Source: Firmicutes bacterium HGW-Firmicutes-16
Lineage (GTDB): Bacteria > Bacillota > Clostridia > Oscillospirales > Oscillospiraceae
Assembly: GCA_002841545.1 (NCBI GenBank)
Contig: PGZZ01000002.1
Location: forward strand, 424,314 to 488,313
DNA: 64,000 nt
Direction of reading: 5' to 3'
The notes under the pieces were generated by a model. It saw only the letters and a program-made list of their open reading frames with translations, was not told the DNA's origin and searched no databases. Both the position numbers and the translations under genes were made by a program. How positions within the stretch are numbered: position 1 is the stretch's first letter; each line of letters starts with the position of its first letter. Below, piece by piece: positions 18,068 to 26,040 of this stretch.

Positions 18068-18262
18068 TTAGAGACCGAAGAGGCTTTTTATGAGCGTGAA
18101 CAAATCGCTAATCTGCTGCACGACGAGCGCTAGAACTACGACGAGCGCCGCAAGCGTCACCATTAGCGCCTGATCGTCGCGTCCAGAACGGGACAGAAGT
18201 ATATTTAGTACGGCTACAAGAATTCCGACGGCGGCAATTTTAAATATGAGGTCAATGTCCAT
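18068..18262 (-). CDS. spoIIIAC: Stage III sporulation protein AC
   Basis: 64-aa protein with two membrane helices (IAAVGILVAVLNILLSRSGR and ALMVTLAALVVVLALVV), the expected size and topology for SpoIIIAC. Fourth-from-start structure and position in the operon are conserved. Confidence 0.93.
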   Translation of the reverse strand: MDIDLIFKIAAVGILVAVLNILLSRSGRDDQALMVTLAALVVVLALVVQQISDLFTLIKSLFGL

Positions 18263-18291
18263 AGTGTCCTCCCATATGTTATCTTAAAGCG

Positions 18292-18804
18292 TTATATAAG
18301 CACGGCTGCGAGCATAAGTCCAAAGGTCAGTCCCAGACCTGTAAAAAGCTTTGCACCCTCTCTCGCTTTGTCCGAGCTCATTTTTAATTCAATTTCCAGA
18401 TGCTCCGCACAGACCGCGATTGCGTCAGACTGCTCCGTTTCTGAATATCTGCCGAGATAAGACCCAACTCTTGAAAGCTCCTGTCGCTGTCTCTGCGAAA
18501 GGGATATTGTTTGGTCATTCATAACGCAGCCGCTCCACAAATCGGCGAGACTTTCTGCCCCGAAGCTGTCCATCTTTGTGCAAAGCGTTTCGAAAAATGA
18601 GTGGAGCTTGGTATTGGGCAGACTGCGTAGCTCCGCAAATATTTCGGGTATCGGCACAGCTCCGTTTTTTAGCTCTGCGCTCATAAAGCGAAGAGCGTCC
18701 AACGCACCGGTGAGACAGCTTTGCCTAAAAAAAAGCTTCCTTGCCTGTCCGATACCAAAAAGCGTGCAGGCGAAGACGAGAAATAGAGCACCGATTGTTC
18801 TCAC
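18292..18804 (-). CDS. spoIIIAB: Stage III sporulation protein AB
   Basis: 170 aa with an N-terminal helix (IGALFLVFACTLFGIGQARK) and a C-terminal helix, resembling GspF-type proteins as SpoIIIAB does. The start is GTG at 18804, overlapping the spoIIIAA stop by 4 nt. Confidence 0.92.
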   Translation of the reverse strand: MRTIGALFLVFACTLFGIGQARKLFFRQSCLTGALDALRFMSAELKNGAVPIPEIFAELRSLPNTKLHSFFETLCTKMDSFGAESLADLWSGCVMNDQTISLSQRQRQELSRVGSYLGRYSETEQSDAIAVCAEHLEIELKMSSDKAREGAKLFTGLGLTFGLMLAAVLI

Positions 18805-19694
18805 GTTAAGTCCTCCACCGTATATCTCCTCCTGCCCTTAATATTTTCTATTATCACGGCTCTGGTAAAAATTCGTTTATCCAGCAATTTTCTGTACAGT
18901 GCTCGCTCGGTCAGATCCGAAATGCCTGTCCCATGCGCCGTTGCGAGAAGCGACACCCCACAGTTTGCTGCCGTTTCCGCGGCCTCGATATCATCGGGCG
19001 ACGTTATCTCGTCAAAAGCGATGAGCTGAGGAGCCATTGAACGGAGAAGAAGAAAGATGCCTTCGCCCTTCGGCGCTCCCGATAAAACGTCTGTCCTTAG
19101 TCCGACATCAAAGCAGGGCTGTCCCTCAAAGGTGCCTGCGACCTCACTGCGTTCGTCAACAAGCGAAATTCTTGTCCCACTATCGGACATGAGTCGTACA
19201 AGCTCCCGAAGAAGAGTCGTCTTTCCCGCTCCCGGGGGTGAAACTATGAGAGTGGATTTAAAGCCGCCAGTCGTCAAAGCTTCATACACCTCATCACCAC
19301 AACCTCGCTTTTCCCTCGGTATTCGAACGCAGAGCGAGGAGAGCCGCCTCATGCTCGAAATCTTGTTTCCCTCTGTGACGGCGGTCCCGCAAAGTCCAAC
19401 TCGGCAGCCGCCCTCCGCCGTTACAAAGCCCTGCCTTATACTGTCGGCATATGTATGAGCCGATGCGCGAGTCGCGATTTCGAGCACGAGCTGCAGCTCC
19501 GAAGCCGTTATCTTGTGCATAGGTAAAATTTCAACTTCGTCTCCGGAAACGACCAGCGTCGGCGCTCTCCCCACGCGGAGCCTGATTTCCTCGGCCCTGT
19601 CCGTTGCGCCATCCGGCAGGTTTAAAACCTCCGTGCGAAGGCAGGGCGGCAGGAGCCTTGCGGCTCTTATAAATTCCTGTATCGTGTTTGTCAT
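18801..19694 (-). CDS. spoIIIAA: Stage III sporulation protein AA (secretion-type ATPase)
   Basis: The cytoplasmic ATPase of the SpoIIIA complex, related to type II/IV secretion ATPases. Walker A is SPPGAGKTT (152-160) and Walker B is LIAFDEITSPDD. EIRLRVGR and SVRIRR-like N-terminal motifs are present. First gene of the operon. In Bacillus subtilis the operon is read by SigE in the mother cell. I could not place a convincing SigE promoter in the 114 bp upstream, which is bounded by the DUF1015 gene terminator. Confidence 0.94.
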   Translation of the reverse strand: MTNTIQEFIRAARLLPPCLRTEVLNLPDGATDRAEEIRLRVGRAPTLVVSGDEVEILPMHKITASELQLVLEIATRASAHTYADSIRQGFVTAEGGCRVGLCGTAVTEGNKISSMRRLSSLCVRIPREKRGCGDEVYEALTTGGFKSTLIVSPPGAGKTTLLRELVRLMSDSGTRISLVDERSEVAGTFEGQPCFDVGLRTDVLSGAPKGEGIFLLLRSMAPQLIAFDEITSPDDIEAAETAANCGVSLLATAHGTGISDLTERALYRKLLDKRIFTRAVIIENIKGRRRYTVEDLT

Positions 19695-19808
19695 TCATTT
19701 ACCCCCGTGAGGTGAGACATATCGTTCCGGCTCTCCTCACCTCAATCTTATTTGACTTGTCCGCGCAATATGCAGGCAAAAATAAGTTTTTACTTTCCAT
19801 AAGGGCAT

Positions 19809-19840
19809 AAAAAAGACCCGACGGCAAAAGCCGTCGGGTC
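19809..19840 (-). terminator. Intrinsic terminator of the DUF1015 gene
   Basis: A perfect 11-bp stem, GACCCGACGGC with GCCGTCGGGTC and a 4-nt loop, followed on the minus strand by TTTTTT. It isolates the spoIIIA promoter region from upstream transcription. Confidence 0.93.
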
Positions 19841-19862
19841 CTGATTGTTAAATTAGGTATAG

Positions 19863-21116
19863 TTATTTGATTTTCCTGCACTCGAGATAATACCTCTTAT
19901 CGCGCGCGGGGCCGATTGAAAAGCTTTTTGCGGGGAAAACTCCGCTCTCTATGATTGAGGGGAAAAGCTCATTTTTATCCATTGCGGGCAGAAGAAGTCC
20001 TGCACACTCTGGGCGTCCGGCCATTTCAAGGGTCGTATCGTCGTCGTGGATGTAGTCGAGTCTTCCGCCATGGGTCTTGATATATTCAACACAGAAACGC
20101 TGGCAAAGGGCGATGAGGTTTCCGATTGTATGCCCCTTGATGATAATTTCCTTGGTTTCTCCTCCGCAGGCAAGTGTGATTTTGTGCGAAGATTTCCCTT
20201 CGCCTTTTTCTCCGCTGAAGAAGCTCTCCGCCTCGTCAAAATAGCTTTTTGGGTCAGTATCAAACAGCACTCTATGAATAGGTTCAAAGGTTATTGAAGT
20301 GTCATGGATGTTAACAAGTTCGGAAAGTCCGAAGCGTGCCGGATGATTCACTCTCTCTTCGGGCGTCAGGCTTTCTCTGATTTCTTCCCAGCAGAGACGG
20401 GCAGTTGCAAGACTGTGGTTGCCGTCCCCCATCGCAATGACTATTGGAGCCTTGCCGCTCAGAGCATAGCGTTTTTCGAGGTATTCGGTCTCAGCTAACT
20501 TTACAAGCGCTCCCTGTACCCTATCTGCGGCTTCGCCGGAGACGCGCCTTCCCGTAATGTGTCCGCCGTCATCTATTAAATCAAAATCATAGAGCTTTTC
20601 GCCATCGTCCAAATCCTTGAAAACTGTGTTCTCTGGGTCGTCGACAAATACGATGATGTGCGGAAGCTCAAGGCATGCGCCCTCGCGAATCTTAACGCGC
20701 GGCGGCAGACGGGACTCAACCGTACCTTCCGTAGCGTGGACGGGCGAAACGGAATCTCTTCTGTAGTCATACGTTTCAAGGTCAATTAATCCGACCAGTC
20801 CGCGCCGTGTGTTTCCAACATTCAACTCGCGTTCGACATATATATAAGACTTTTCTACGGTTTTGAATAAGTCTTCCTCGAGATATTTTTTCATTGTATG
20901 GTTTATTTTTTCCGTCTCTGTGAGCGTGTCCTTCGTCTCCAGATACGCCTCTGGCAAAATAAGCCGCAATGTCGAGGGCGCGTCTCCGACCTTTTCGGAA
21001 AGCGCATCCCAATATTCGGGCTGCGATGTATATTGGTCGCAGGCGATGACGCTCCATAGTCCCATATCCGCGTTTTTCGGCAGCAGAATATCGCCGGGAA
21101 TAAACAATTTGTCCAT
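19863..21116 (-). CDS. DUF1015 family protein
   Basis: About 417 aa, soluble. The family signature IVIAMGDGNHSLATARLCWE is clear, as are the N-terminal LWSVIACDQYTSQPEYW and the C-terminal SIGPARDKRYYLE-type ending. Function is unknown; in many Firmicutes it lies next to serine/phosphoserine biosynthesis genes, which are not here. The ATG at 21116 (MDKLFIPGDILLP) is chosen because TTGGAGGT precedes it; an in-frame start 14 codons upstream has no ribosome site. Single-gene transcript with its own terminator. Confidence 0.88.
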   Translation of the reverse strand: MDKLFIPGDILLPKNADMGLWSVIACDQYTSQPEYWDALSEKVGDAPSTLRLILPEAYLETKDTLTETEKINHTMKKYLEEDLFKTVEKSYIYVERELNVGNTRRGLVGLIDLETYDYRRDSVSPVHATEGTVESRLPPRVKIREGACLELPHIIVFVDDPENTVFKDLDDGEKLYDFDLIDDGGHITGRRVSGEAADRVQGALVKLAETEYLEKRYALSGKAPIVIAMGDGNHSLATARLCWEEIRESLTPEERVNHPARFGLSELVNIHDTSITFEPIHRVLFDTDPKSYFDEAESFFSGEKGEGKSSHKITLACGGETKEIIIKGHTIGNLIALCQRFCVEYIKTHGGRLDYIHDDDTTLEMAGRPECAGLLLPAMDKNELFPSIIESGVFPAKSFSIGPARDKRYYLECRKIK

Positions 21117-21291
21117 ATTAAGAACCTCCAATAAAAGAAACTTATTTGATATTACCAAATTCGCGCCGCTTTGACAAGAGCAATTCCTTTTATTAAATTT
21201 TTAACATAATTGCAACTGACAAAATAACTTTTAATACGATACATTTCGTGGTATCATCTTTTTAACTGACAAAAAGGAGCTTTATGCCCAT

Positions 21292-21870
21292 ATGGAAAAC
21301 GTACTTACAGTAAAGAGCGAGCTCATCGCAAAATATATTCCGCAGAAAGGTATCGTCACTGAAAACTGTGACATAGTGGTTGACATAATACTTAACAACT
21401 ACGAATTCCTGCCCCGCCCAGATGCGGAGAACGACCCCTCGCACAAGCAGATAATCCCATATGTCACGGTCTGCCGAGGCGACGAGGTCTTCGTCACACG
21501 CAGGCTCAAAAAGGGCAATGAAACTCGTTTGCACGGACTTCTGTCCATCGGTGTCGGTGGACACATCAACCCAGAAACGGACGGTCATGGCGATGATGTT
21601 CTGTTCCGCGGCATGAAGCGCGAGATTGAGGAAGAGGTCAAAATCGAATGCATGGGAAAGATGACTCCCCGCGGCATGATTAATGACGATTTGACCGAGG
21701 TCGGGTCCGTGCATCTCGGACTTTCCTTTACGCTTGAAGTAACGGGCGAGGTCTCAGTTCTTGAAACCGAAAAGCTTGAGGGCTTTTGGGTCAAACGAGG
21801 CGAGCTTCCCGCTCTTTCCGACCAAATGGAAACGTGGTCGCAGTTCGTGACGCAAGCACTTTGCGAATAA
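21292..21870 (+). CDS. Nudix-like hydrolase
   Basis: 192 aa. A diverged, expanded Nudix box is visible: GVGGHINPETDGHGDDVLFR followed by GMKREIEEEV, giving the G...E...REIEEEV pattern. Nudix proteins hydrolyse nucleoside diphosphates linked to another moiety; the substrate cannot be told. The Shine-Dalgarno GGAG at 21276-21279 is 12 nt from this ATG but only 4 nt from an out-of-frame ATG at 21284, which opens a 9-codon reading frame ending at 21313. Confidence 0.78.
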   Translation: MENVLTVKSELIAKYIPQKGIVTENCDIVVDIILNNYEFLPRPDAENDPSHKQIIPYVTVCRGDEVFVTRRLKKGNETRLHGLLSIGVGGHINPETDGHGDDVLFRGMKREIEEEVKIECMGKMTPRGMINDDLTEVGSVHLGLSFTLEVTGEVSVLETEKLEGFWVKRGELPALSDQMETWSQFVTQALCE

Positions 21871-21909
21871 TTAGCTAAAAAATGCAGACACTTATTCTGA
21901 GGTGACTGC

Positions 21910-22098
21910 ATGAATATGTTTACAGAACCGCCGGAGATACCTTTGGGTCTTGGTATGTCGCTTATTAAGCATCCTCCTGCTATGGAAAAATACACGCATT
22001 TGACTGCCGGGCAGAAGCGGGCGATGATTGCGAGAACCCACAGCATCGTTTCAACTTCGGAAATGGATGCTTTTGTCCAGTCCTTCATCATCGAATAA
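21910..22098 (+). CDS. Small protein of unknown function (62 aa)
   Basis: Starts at ATG 21910 with GAGGTGA 5-6 nt upstream and ends just before a terminator, so it looks like a real gene. The sequence has an N-terminal IPLGLGMSLIKHPPAMEKY segment and a helical C-terminus (AGQKRAMIARTHSIVSTSEM). From memory, similar small proteins with a GxGMALxxNPxAM...SkeEM pattern recur in Clostridia, but I cannot search for them. There is no signal peptide or membrane helix. It may be co-transcribed with the Nudix gene 39 nt upstream. Confidence 0.7.
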   Translation: MNMFTEPPEIPLGLGMSLIKHPPAMEKYTHLTAGQKRAMIARTHSIVSTSEMDAFVQSFIIE

Positions 22099-22125
22099 AA
22101 AGAGAGCACTTAGTGCTCTCTTTTT
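22097..22125. terminator. Bidirectional terminator
   Basis: AAAAAGAGAGCACT and AGTGCTCTCTTTTT form a hairpin with tracts on both sides, between two convergent genes: the 62-aa protein (plus) and the nucleoside permease (minus). Confidence 0.92.
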
Positions 22126-22137
22126 ATTCGATTTTGT

Positions 22138-23100
22138 TTACCGCTTACCCTTGTCGTAAATCTCACCCAAGGCGCGCGGTGCGCGGTTCGATGACGAGAA
22201 GAATACGAGCAAAAGAAGCGTAAGTACATAGGGCAGAATCATTATAATATCCGAAAAGGCACTTGAGAGTCCAAGAATCTGCGCGAGCTTATACCCAGCC
22301 GAACGAGCAAAGCCGAACAAAAGACACGCACCGAGCGTGGGTCCAATCTTCCAGTTTCCGAATATCAGAGCCGCGATTGCAAGGAAGCCGTAGCCGGCGT
22401 AAATACTGGGTGAAAAAGTTGAAGAGATCGAATACGCAAAGCAGATACCGCCGACACCCGACATCGCGCCGGAGATCATAACTGCGATAAAGCGTATCTT
22501 TGAAACATCGGCGCCGGCAGCATCGACCGCGTGCGGATTATCGCCGCAAGCACGCAGACGCAGTCCGAAGCGGCTCCTGTACAGTAGATAGGTCATAAAC
22601 AGAGCAATAATGATGATTATCGGAATGTAGTAGTAAACGTCCGTGAAGAATGCACCGAGCACAGGTATCTTCGAGATTCCCGGAACGGTAAATGTGTGGC
22701 AGACGCCGAGCATGAATTTGTTGGTAGGCTTGCCGAGAAGAACCGTATTGATCTGGCTCGTGAAGAAAGCGGTCAGCGCTACTGCTAGGATGTTGATAAC
22801 AACACCGCTTATAACTTGATTTGCTTTGAATGGTATGCACAGCAGTGCATGGAGCATTGCGAATAGGGCTCCGCCAATCGCCGCAAATATCAGTGCAACG
22901 AAGAACATCGGAATTTCAAGCGAGCCCACGTTGCCGCCGGTCATCACCATAACGACTGCCGCGCCAAAAAAGGCACCAAAGCCCAAAAAGCCCTCTAGCG
23001 CGAGGTTCGTGATACCGCTGCGTTCGCTGTAAATTCCACCGATTGCTATAATGAACAGAGGCAGTGCAAAGGCCATGCCCTGAATGATGATTGAACTCAT
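22138..23100 (-). CDS. Nucleoside ABC transporter permease (second permease, NupQ-like)
   Basis: 320-aa polytopic membrane protein of the BPD_transp_2 (LivH/RbsC-like) type, about ten helices. Conserved segments include GIYSERSGITNLALEGFLGF and GDNPHAVDAAGADVSKIRF. With the neighbouring permease it forms the membrane channel of a BMP-dependent nucleoside importer. It overlaps the other permease by 4 nt. Confidence 0.92.
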   Translation of the reverse strand: MSSIIIQGMAFALPLFIIAIGGIYSERSGITNLALEGFLGFGAFFGAAVVMVMTGGNVGSLEIPMFFVALIFAAIGGALFAMLHALLCIPFKANQVISGVVINILAVALTAFFTSQINTVLLGKPTNKFMLGVCHTFTVPGISKIPVLGAFFTDVYYYIPIIIIIALFMTYLLYRSRFGLRLRACGDNPHAVDAAGADVSKIRFIAVMISGAMSGVGGICFAYSISSTFSPSIYAGYGFLAIAALIFGNWKIGPTLGACLLFGFARSAGYKLAQILGLSSAFSDIIMILPYVLTLLLLVFFSSSNRAPRALGEIYDKGKR

Positions 23101-24284
23101 GCCTTTTCGCCTCCTTCTCCATCGATTTTTTGTTCAGCCTTGAGCTTCAGGTCTGACAGTTCCTCCCTCGCCTGTGCAACCTTATAACGTATATAGGCTC
23201 CGCAGGCCGAGAACAGAAGGATTAGACCCGTTATTACCTGCGCTATCTCCTGCGGTATGTTCATAATGGAGCTCATGTAGTTGCTGCCCTTGGAAATGAT
23301 AGTTATAAGAAGCGACGAGAACAGTATTCCAATCGGATGCATGTTACCGAGCAGGCATACCGCAATCGAGTCAAAGCCGACCGCGGTGAGAGTTCGCGGC
23401 ATGATGCTGTTGTAATATCCAAGATAGAGCGTGACGCCTGCAAGTCCCGCAAGCGCACCGGAGATTGCCATGGAGGTAACAACGCTTCTTCCCACGTTGA
23501 TGCCCGAATATTTTGCAGCACTTTTATTGAGACCGACGATCTTGAGCTCATATCCGAGACGGGTACGGTTCAAAAGGAACAAAACCAGTATCGCAATCGG
23601 TATTGTAAGCAAAAATGCAAGCGGAATGTCCATTTTGAGCCCGAACGCAGGAACATCCACAAGCGTGAGTCTTCCTGCGGTGATGGGATTTGACTGGCGC
23701 GAAACTGGGTTTACATAATATGAATTAATGAAGTAGCTGATGACATATTGAAAGATATAGTTCAGCATGATTGAGGTGACAACCTCGTTAATGTTGAAGC
23801 GATGCTTGAGCCAGCCTATAAACGCACCGGCTGCCCCGCCACAGAGAACTCCGATTACGAGTACGAGGGGCATTGCGATGGCGGGAGGAAGATGTGAATA
23901 ACCAACCGTTATGGTGGCTATAAAGCCAGCGACGAGCATCTGTCCCGAAACGCCTATGTTAAATAGTCCTGTTTTAAGAGCCACCGCAACTGCGAGTGCC
24001 GCAAATATCATCGGCGTAAGCGAGTTCATCATGCTCATGAAATCTGTCAGGATGCTTTTCTTCGCCGCGTATTCGGGTTTCGGTATAATACCGCTACCCT
24101 GAAGGAAGCTTACAAAAGCCGTAATTGGATTTTTACCGAATAGCAGTATTACTATCGCTCCGGCAAGAATGCTCAGGATGATTGCAAAAAGCGGTATGGA
24201 GATGGACTGGCGTCTATCGTCGCCAATCACGCTCAAAAAACCGCGGTTAATGGGGTTAATAGTGGCCTTTTTTTCTTTTTTCAT
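23097..24284 (-). CDS. Nucleoside ABC transporter permease (first permease, NupP-like)
   Basis: 395-aa polytopic membrane protein of the same family, longer at the N-terminus (GDDRRQSISIPLFAIILSIL). Family segments include ALKTGLFNIGVSGQMLVAGF, NINEVVTSIMLNYI and GLNKSAAKYSGINVGRSVV. It overlaps the ATPase gene by 4 nt, so the two are probably coupled. Confidence 0.92.
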   Translation of the reverse strand: MKKEKKATINPINRGFLSVIGDDRRQSISIPLFAIILSILAGAIVILLFGKNPITAFVSFLQGSGIIPKPEYAAKKSILTDFMSMMNSLTPMIFAALAVAVALKTGLFNIGVSGQMLVAGFIATITVGYSHLPPAIAMPLVLVIGVLCGGAAGAFIGWLKHRFNINEVVTSIMLNYIFQYVISYFINSYYVNPVSRQSNPITAGRLTLVDVPAFGLKMDIPLAFLLTIPIAILVLFLLNRTRLGYELKIVGLNKSAAKYSGINVGRSVVTSMAISGALAGLAGVTLYLGYYNSIMPRTLTAVGFDSIAVCLLGNMHPIGILFSSLLITIISKGSNYMSSIMNIPQEIAQVITGLILLFSACGAYIRYKVAQAREELSDLKLKAEQKIDGEGGEKA

Positions 24285-25813
24285 ACCGCTTTTACCCCCA
24301 TCATATATTCGCCAACCTGAATGGCAGTCAGTGTTTCGGCAGGGGCCATGTTCAGCATCTCACCGTTATATATTACGCCAATAGTGTCTGCAAGACCGAT
24401 TATTTCGTCGAGCTCCAGCGAAATGAGAAGGATGGCTCTTCCCTCGTCGCGCTGAGCAAGTATCTGCTTATGTATGTTCTCAATTGCGCCGATATCTAGT
24501 CCGCGAGTCGGCTGAACGAAAATCATAAGCTCGCTAGAAAGCTCAATTTCTCTCGCGATAATAGCCTTCTGCTGGTTTCCTCCGGACATTGAGCGAACGG
24601 TAGTCGTGATTCCCTGTCCGCTCCTGATGTCATATTCTTCTATAAGTTTTTTACCGTTCTCGTCGAAGGCTTCTTCCTGCAAAACGCCTTTTTTGCAGAA
24701 CGGCTCCTTAAAATATTTCTTGAGCGCCAGGTTATCGGAAAGCGAGAAATCAAGAACAAGACCAACCGCCTGCCTGTCCTCCGGTATATAAGAGATGCCC
24801 GTCAGAGTACGCTCCCGAACGCTCATAGCTGTTATATCCTTGCCGTCGAGTAATATCTTCCCGCTGCTCGAGGGCAGAAGTCCCGATATCGCGTCCGCAA
24901 CCTCAGTCTGACCGTTGCCGGATACGCCGGCGATTGCAAATATCTCACCCTTTTTTATTGAAAAGGATACGTTTTTAACGACCGTAAGCCCGTCCTGATT
25001 TTTCACGGTAAGGCCTTCAACATTCAGCACTTCTTTTCCAAAGTTCGCCGGCTTTTTGTCTGTCGTGAAGCTGACCTCGCGCCCTACCATCATATTTGCC
25101 ATAGCTTTTGTAGAGGTCGAGGCTACGTCCATAACTCCGACAAGCTTGCCTCTGCAAAGTACCGCGCAGCGATCGGCGACATTTTTGATTTCCTCAAGCT
25201 TATGGGTAATTAGTATGATCGTTTTGCCAGAATCCCGCAATCCACGGATAATATCAAGCAAAAAGTCGATTTCCTGAGGTGTAAGAACGGCCGTGGGTTC
25301 ATCGAATATAAGTATCTCTGCCTCACGGTAAAGCATCTTAAGTATTTCTACGCGCTGACGAGTAGACACGTTTATATCTTCAATCTTTTTTCGTGGGTCG
25401 ACTTCCAAACCGTAACGCTTTGAAAGCTCGGAAATCTTTTTATCGGAGCCCTTGATATCAACCGCCGGAAGAAAACCGAGAATTCTTGCTCTAGGCTCCT
25501 GCCCCAGCACGATGTTCTCAGTTATCGTGTAGTTCTCGACGAGCTTGAAGTGCTGATGCACCATTCCAATATTAAGCTGCGTAGCATGTGCCGGTGAGGT
25601 GATATGGACCTTTTCCCCTCTGATGAGGATTTCCCCCTCGTCTGGCTCATACATGCCAAACAGCATGCTCATCAAAGTAGATTTTCCCGCTCCGTTTTCG
25701 CCTAAAAGCGCAAATATCTCTCCCTTTTTGACGGAAATCGAAACGTCGTCATTAGCGACGATACCAGGAAAGCGCTTTGTAATATGGCGCATTTCAACAA
25801 CATATTCGTCCAT
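24281..25813 (-). CDS. Nucleoside ABC transporter ATP-binding protein (fused tandem ATPase, NupO-like)
   Basis: Two ABC domains in one chain, as in the Bacillus YufO/NupO and ribose RbsA type. The first has Walker A GENGAGKST, a weakened signature (VSTRQRVEILK) and Walker B LIFDEPTAVL. The second has a degenerate Walker A (GVSGNGQTE) with signature MSGGNQQKAII and FVQPTRGLD in place of the usual FDEPTRGLD. The ATG at 25813 (MDEYVVEMRHITKRFPG) is chosen: AAGGAG is upstream and family members start here; the longer frame adds 26 unlikely residues. Confidence 0.93.
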   Translation of the reverse strand: MDEYVVEMRHITKRFPGIVANDDVSISVKKGEIFALLGENGAGKSTLMSMLFGMYEPDEGEILIRGEKVHITSPAHATQLNIGMVHQHFKLVENYTITENIVLGQEPRARILGFLPAVDIKGSDKKISELSKRYGLEVDPRKKIEDINVSTRQRVEILKMLYREAEILIFDEPTAVLTPQEIDFLLDIIRGLRDSGKTIILITHKLEEIKNVADRCAVLCRGKLVGVMDVASTSTKAMANMMVGREVSFTTDKKPANFGKEVLNVEGLTVKNQDGLTVVKNVSFSIKKGEIFAIAGVSGNGQTEVADAISGLLPSSSGKILLDGKDITAMSVRERTLTGISYIPEDRQAVGLVLDFSLSDNLALKKYFKEPFCKKGVLQEEAFDENGKKLIEEYDIRSGQGITTTVRSMSGGNQQKAIIAREIELSSELMIFVQPTRGLDIGAIENIHKQILAQRDEGRAILLISLELDEIIGLADTIGVIYNGEMLNMAPAETLTAIQVGEYMMGVKAV

Positions 25814-25950
25814 GGATGGCTTTCTCCTTTGTCTGCGGCAATAATCGGTCAAATGTATTTTTATTTTACTCGTTTTTAAGCAAAGTGTCAAAATAAATTA
25901 TGCTGATTTCATGACCGTTTTTTGTGTTCAGCCGGAAGTCATGCAGATAT

Positions 25951-25992
25951 AAAAACCGGTACGAAACGAAATAATTCGTCCCATACCGGTTT
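25951..25992 (-). terminator. Terminator-like hairpin between the BMP lipoprotein and ATPase genes
   Basis: On the minus strand AAACCGGTA and ACGAA pair with TTCGT and TACCGGTTT, followed by TTTTATATC. It lies 49 nt after the BMP stop and inside the importer operon, so partial read-through would give more lipoprotein than transporter. Confidence 0.75.
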
Positions 25993-26040
25993 CTGCTTTT
26001 TCAGTTGAACTTAGTTAAAGTTCTCCCTAGTCCTCAGTTA

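Noticed and set aside
19695..19808. SigE-type promoter in front of spoIIIAA
   Set aside because: A GCATATTG-like -10 is present, but no matching -35 at the right spacing was found, so I do not list it as a feature.
19699..19881. A 60-codon frame on the minus strand upstream of spoIIIAA
   Set aside because: It runs through the strong DUF1015 terminator hairpin and has no ribosome site or recognisable sequence.
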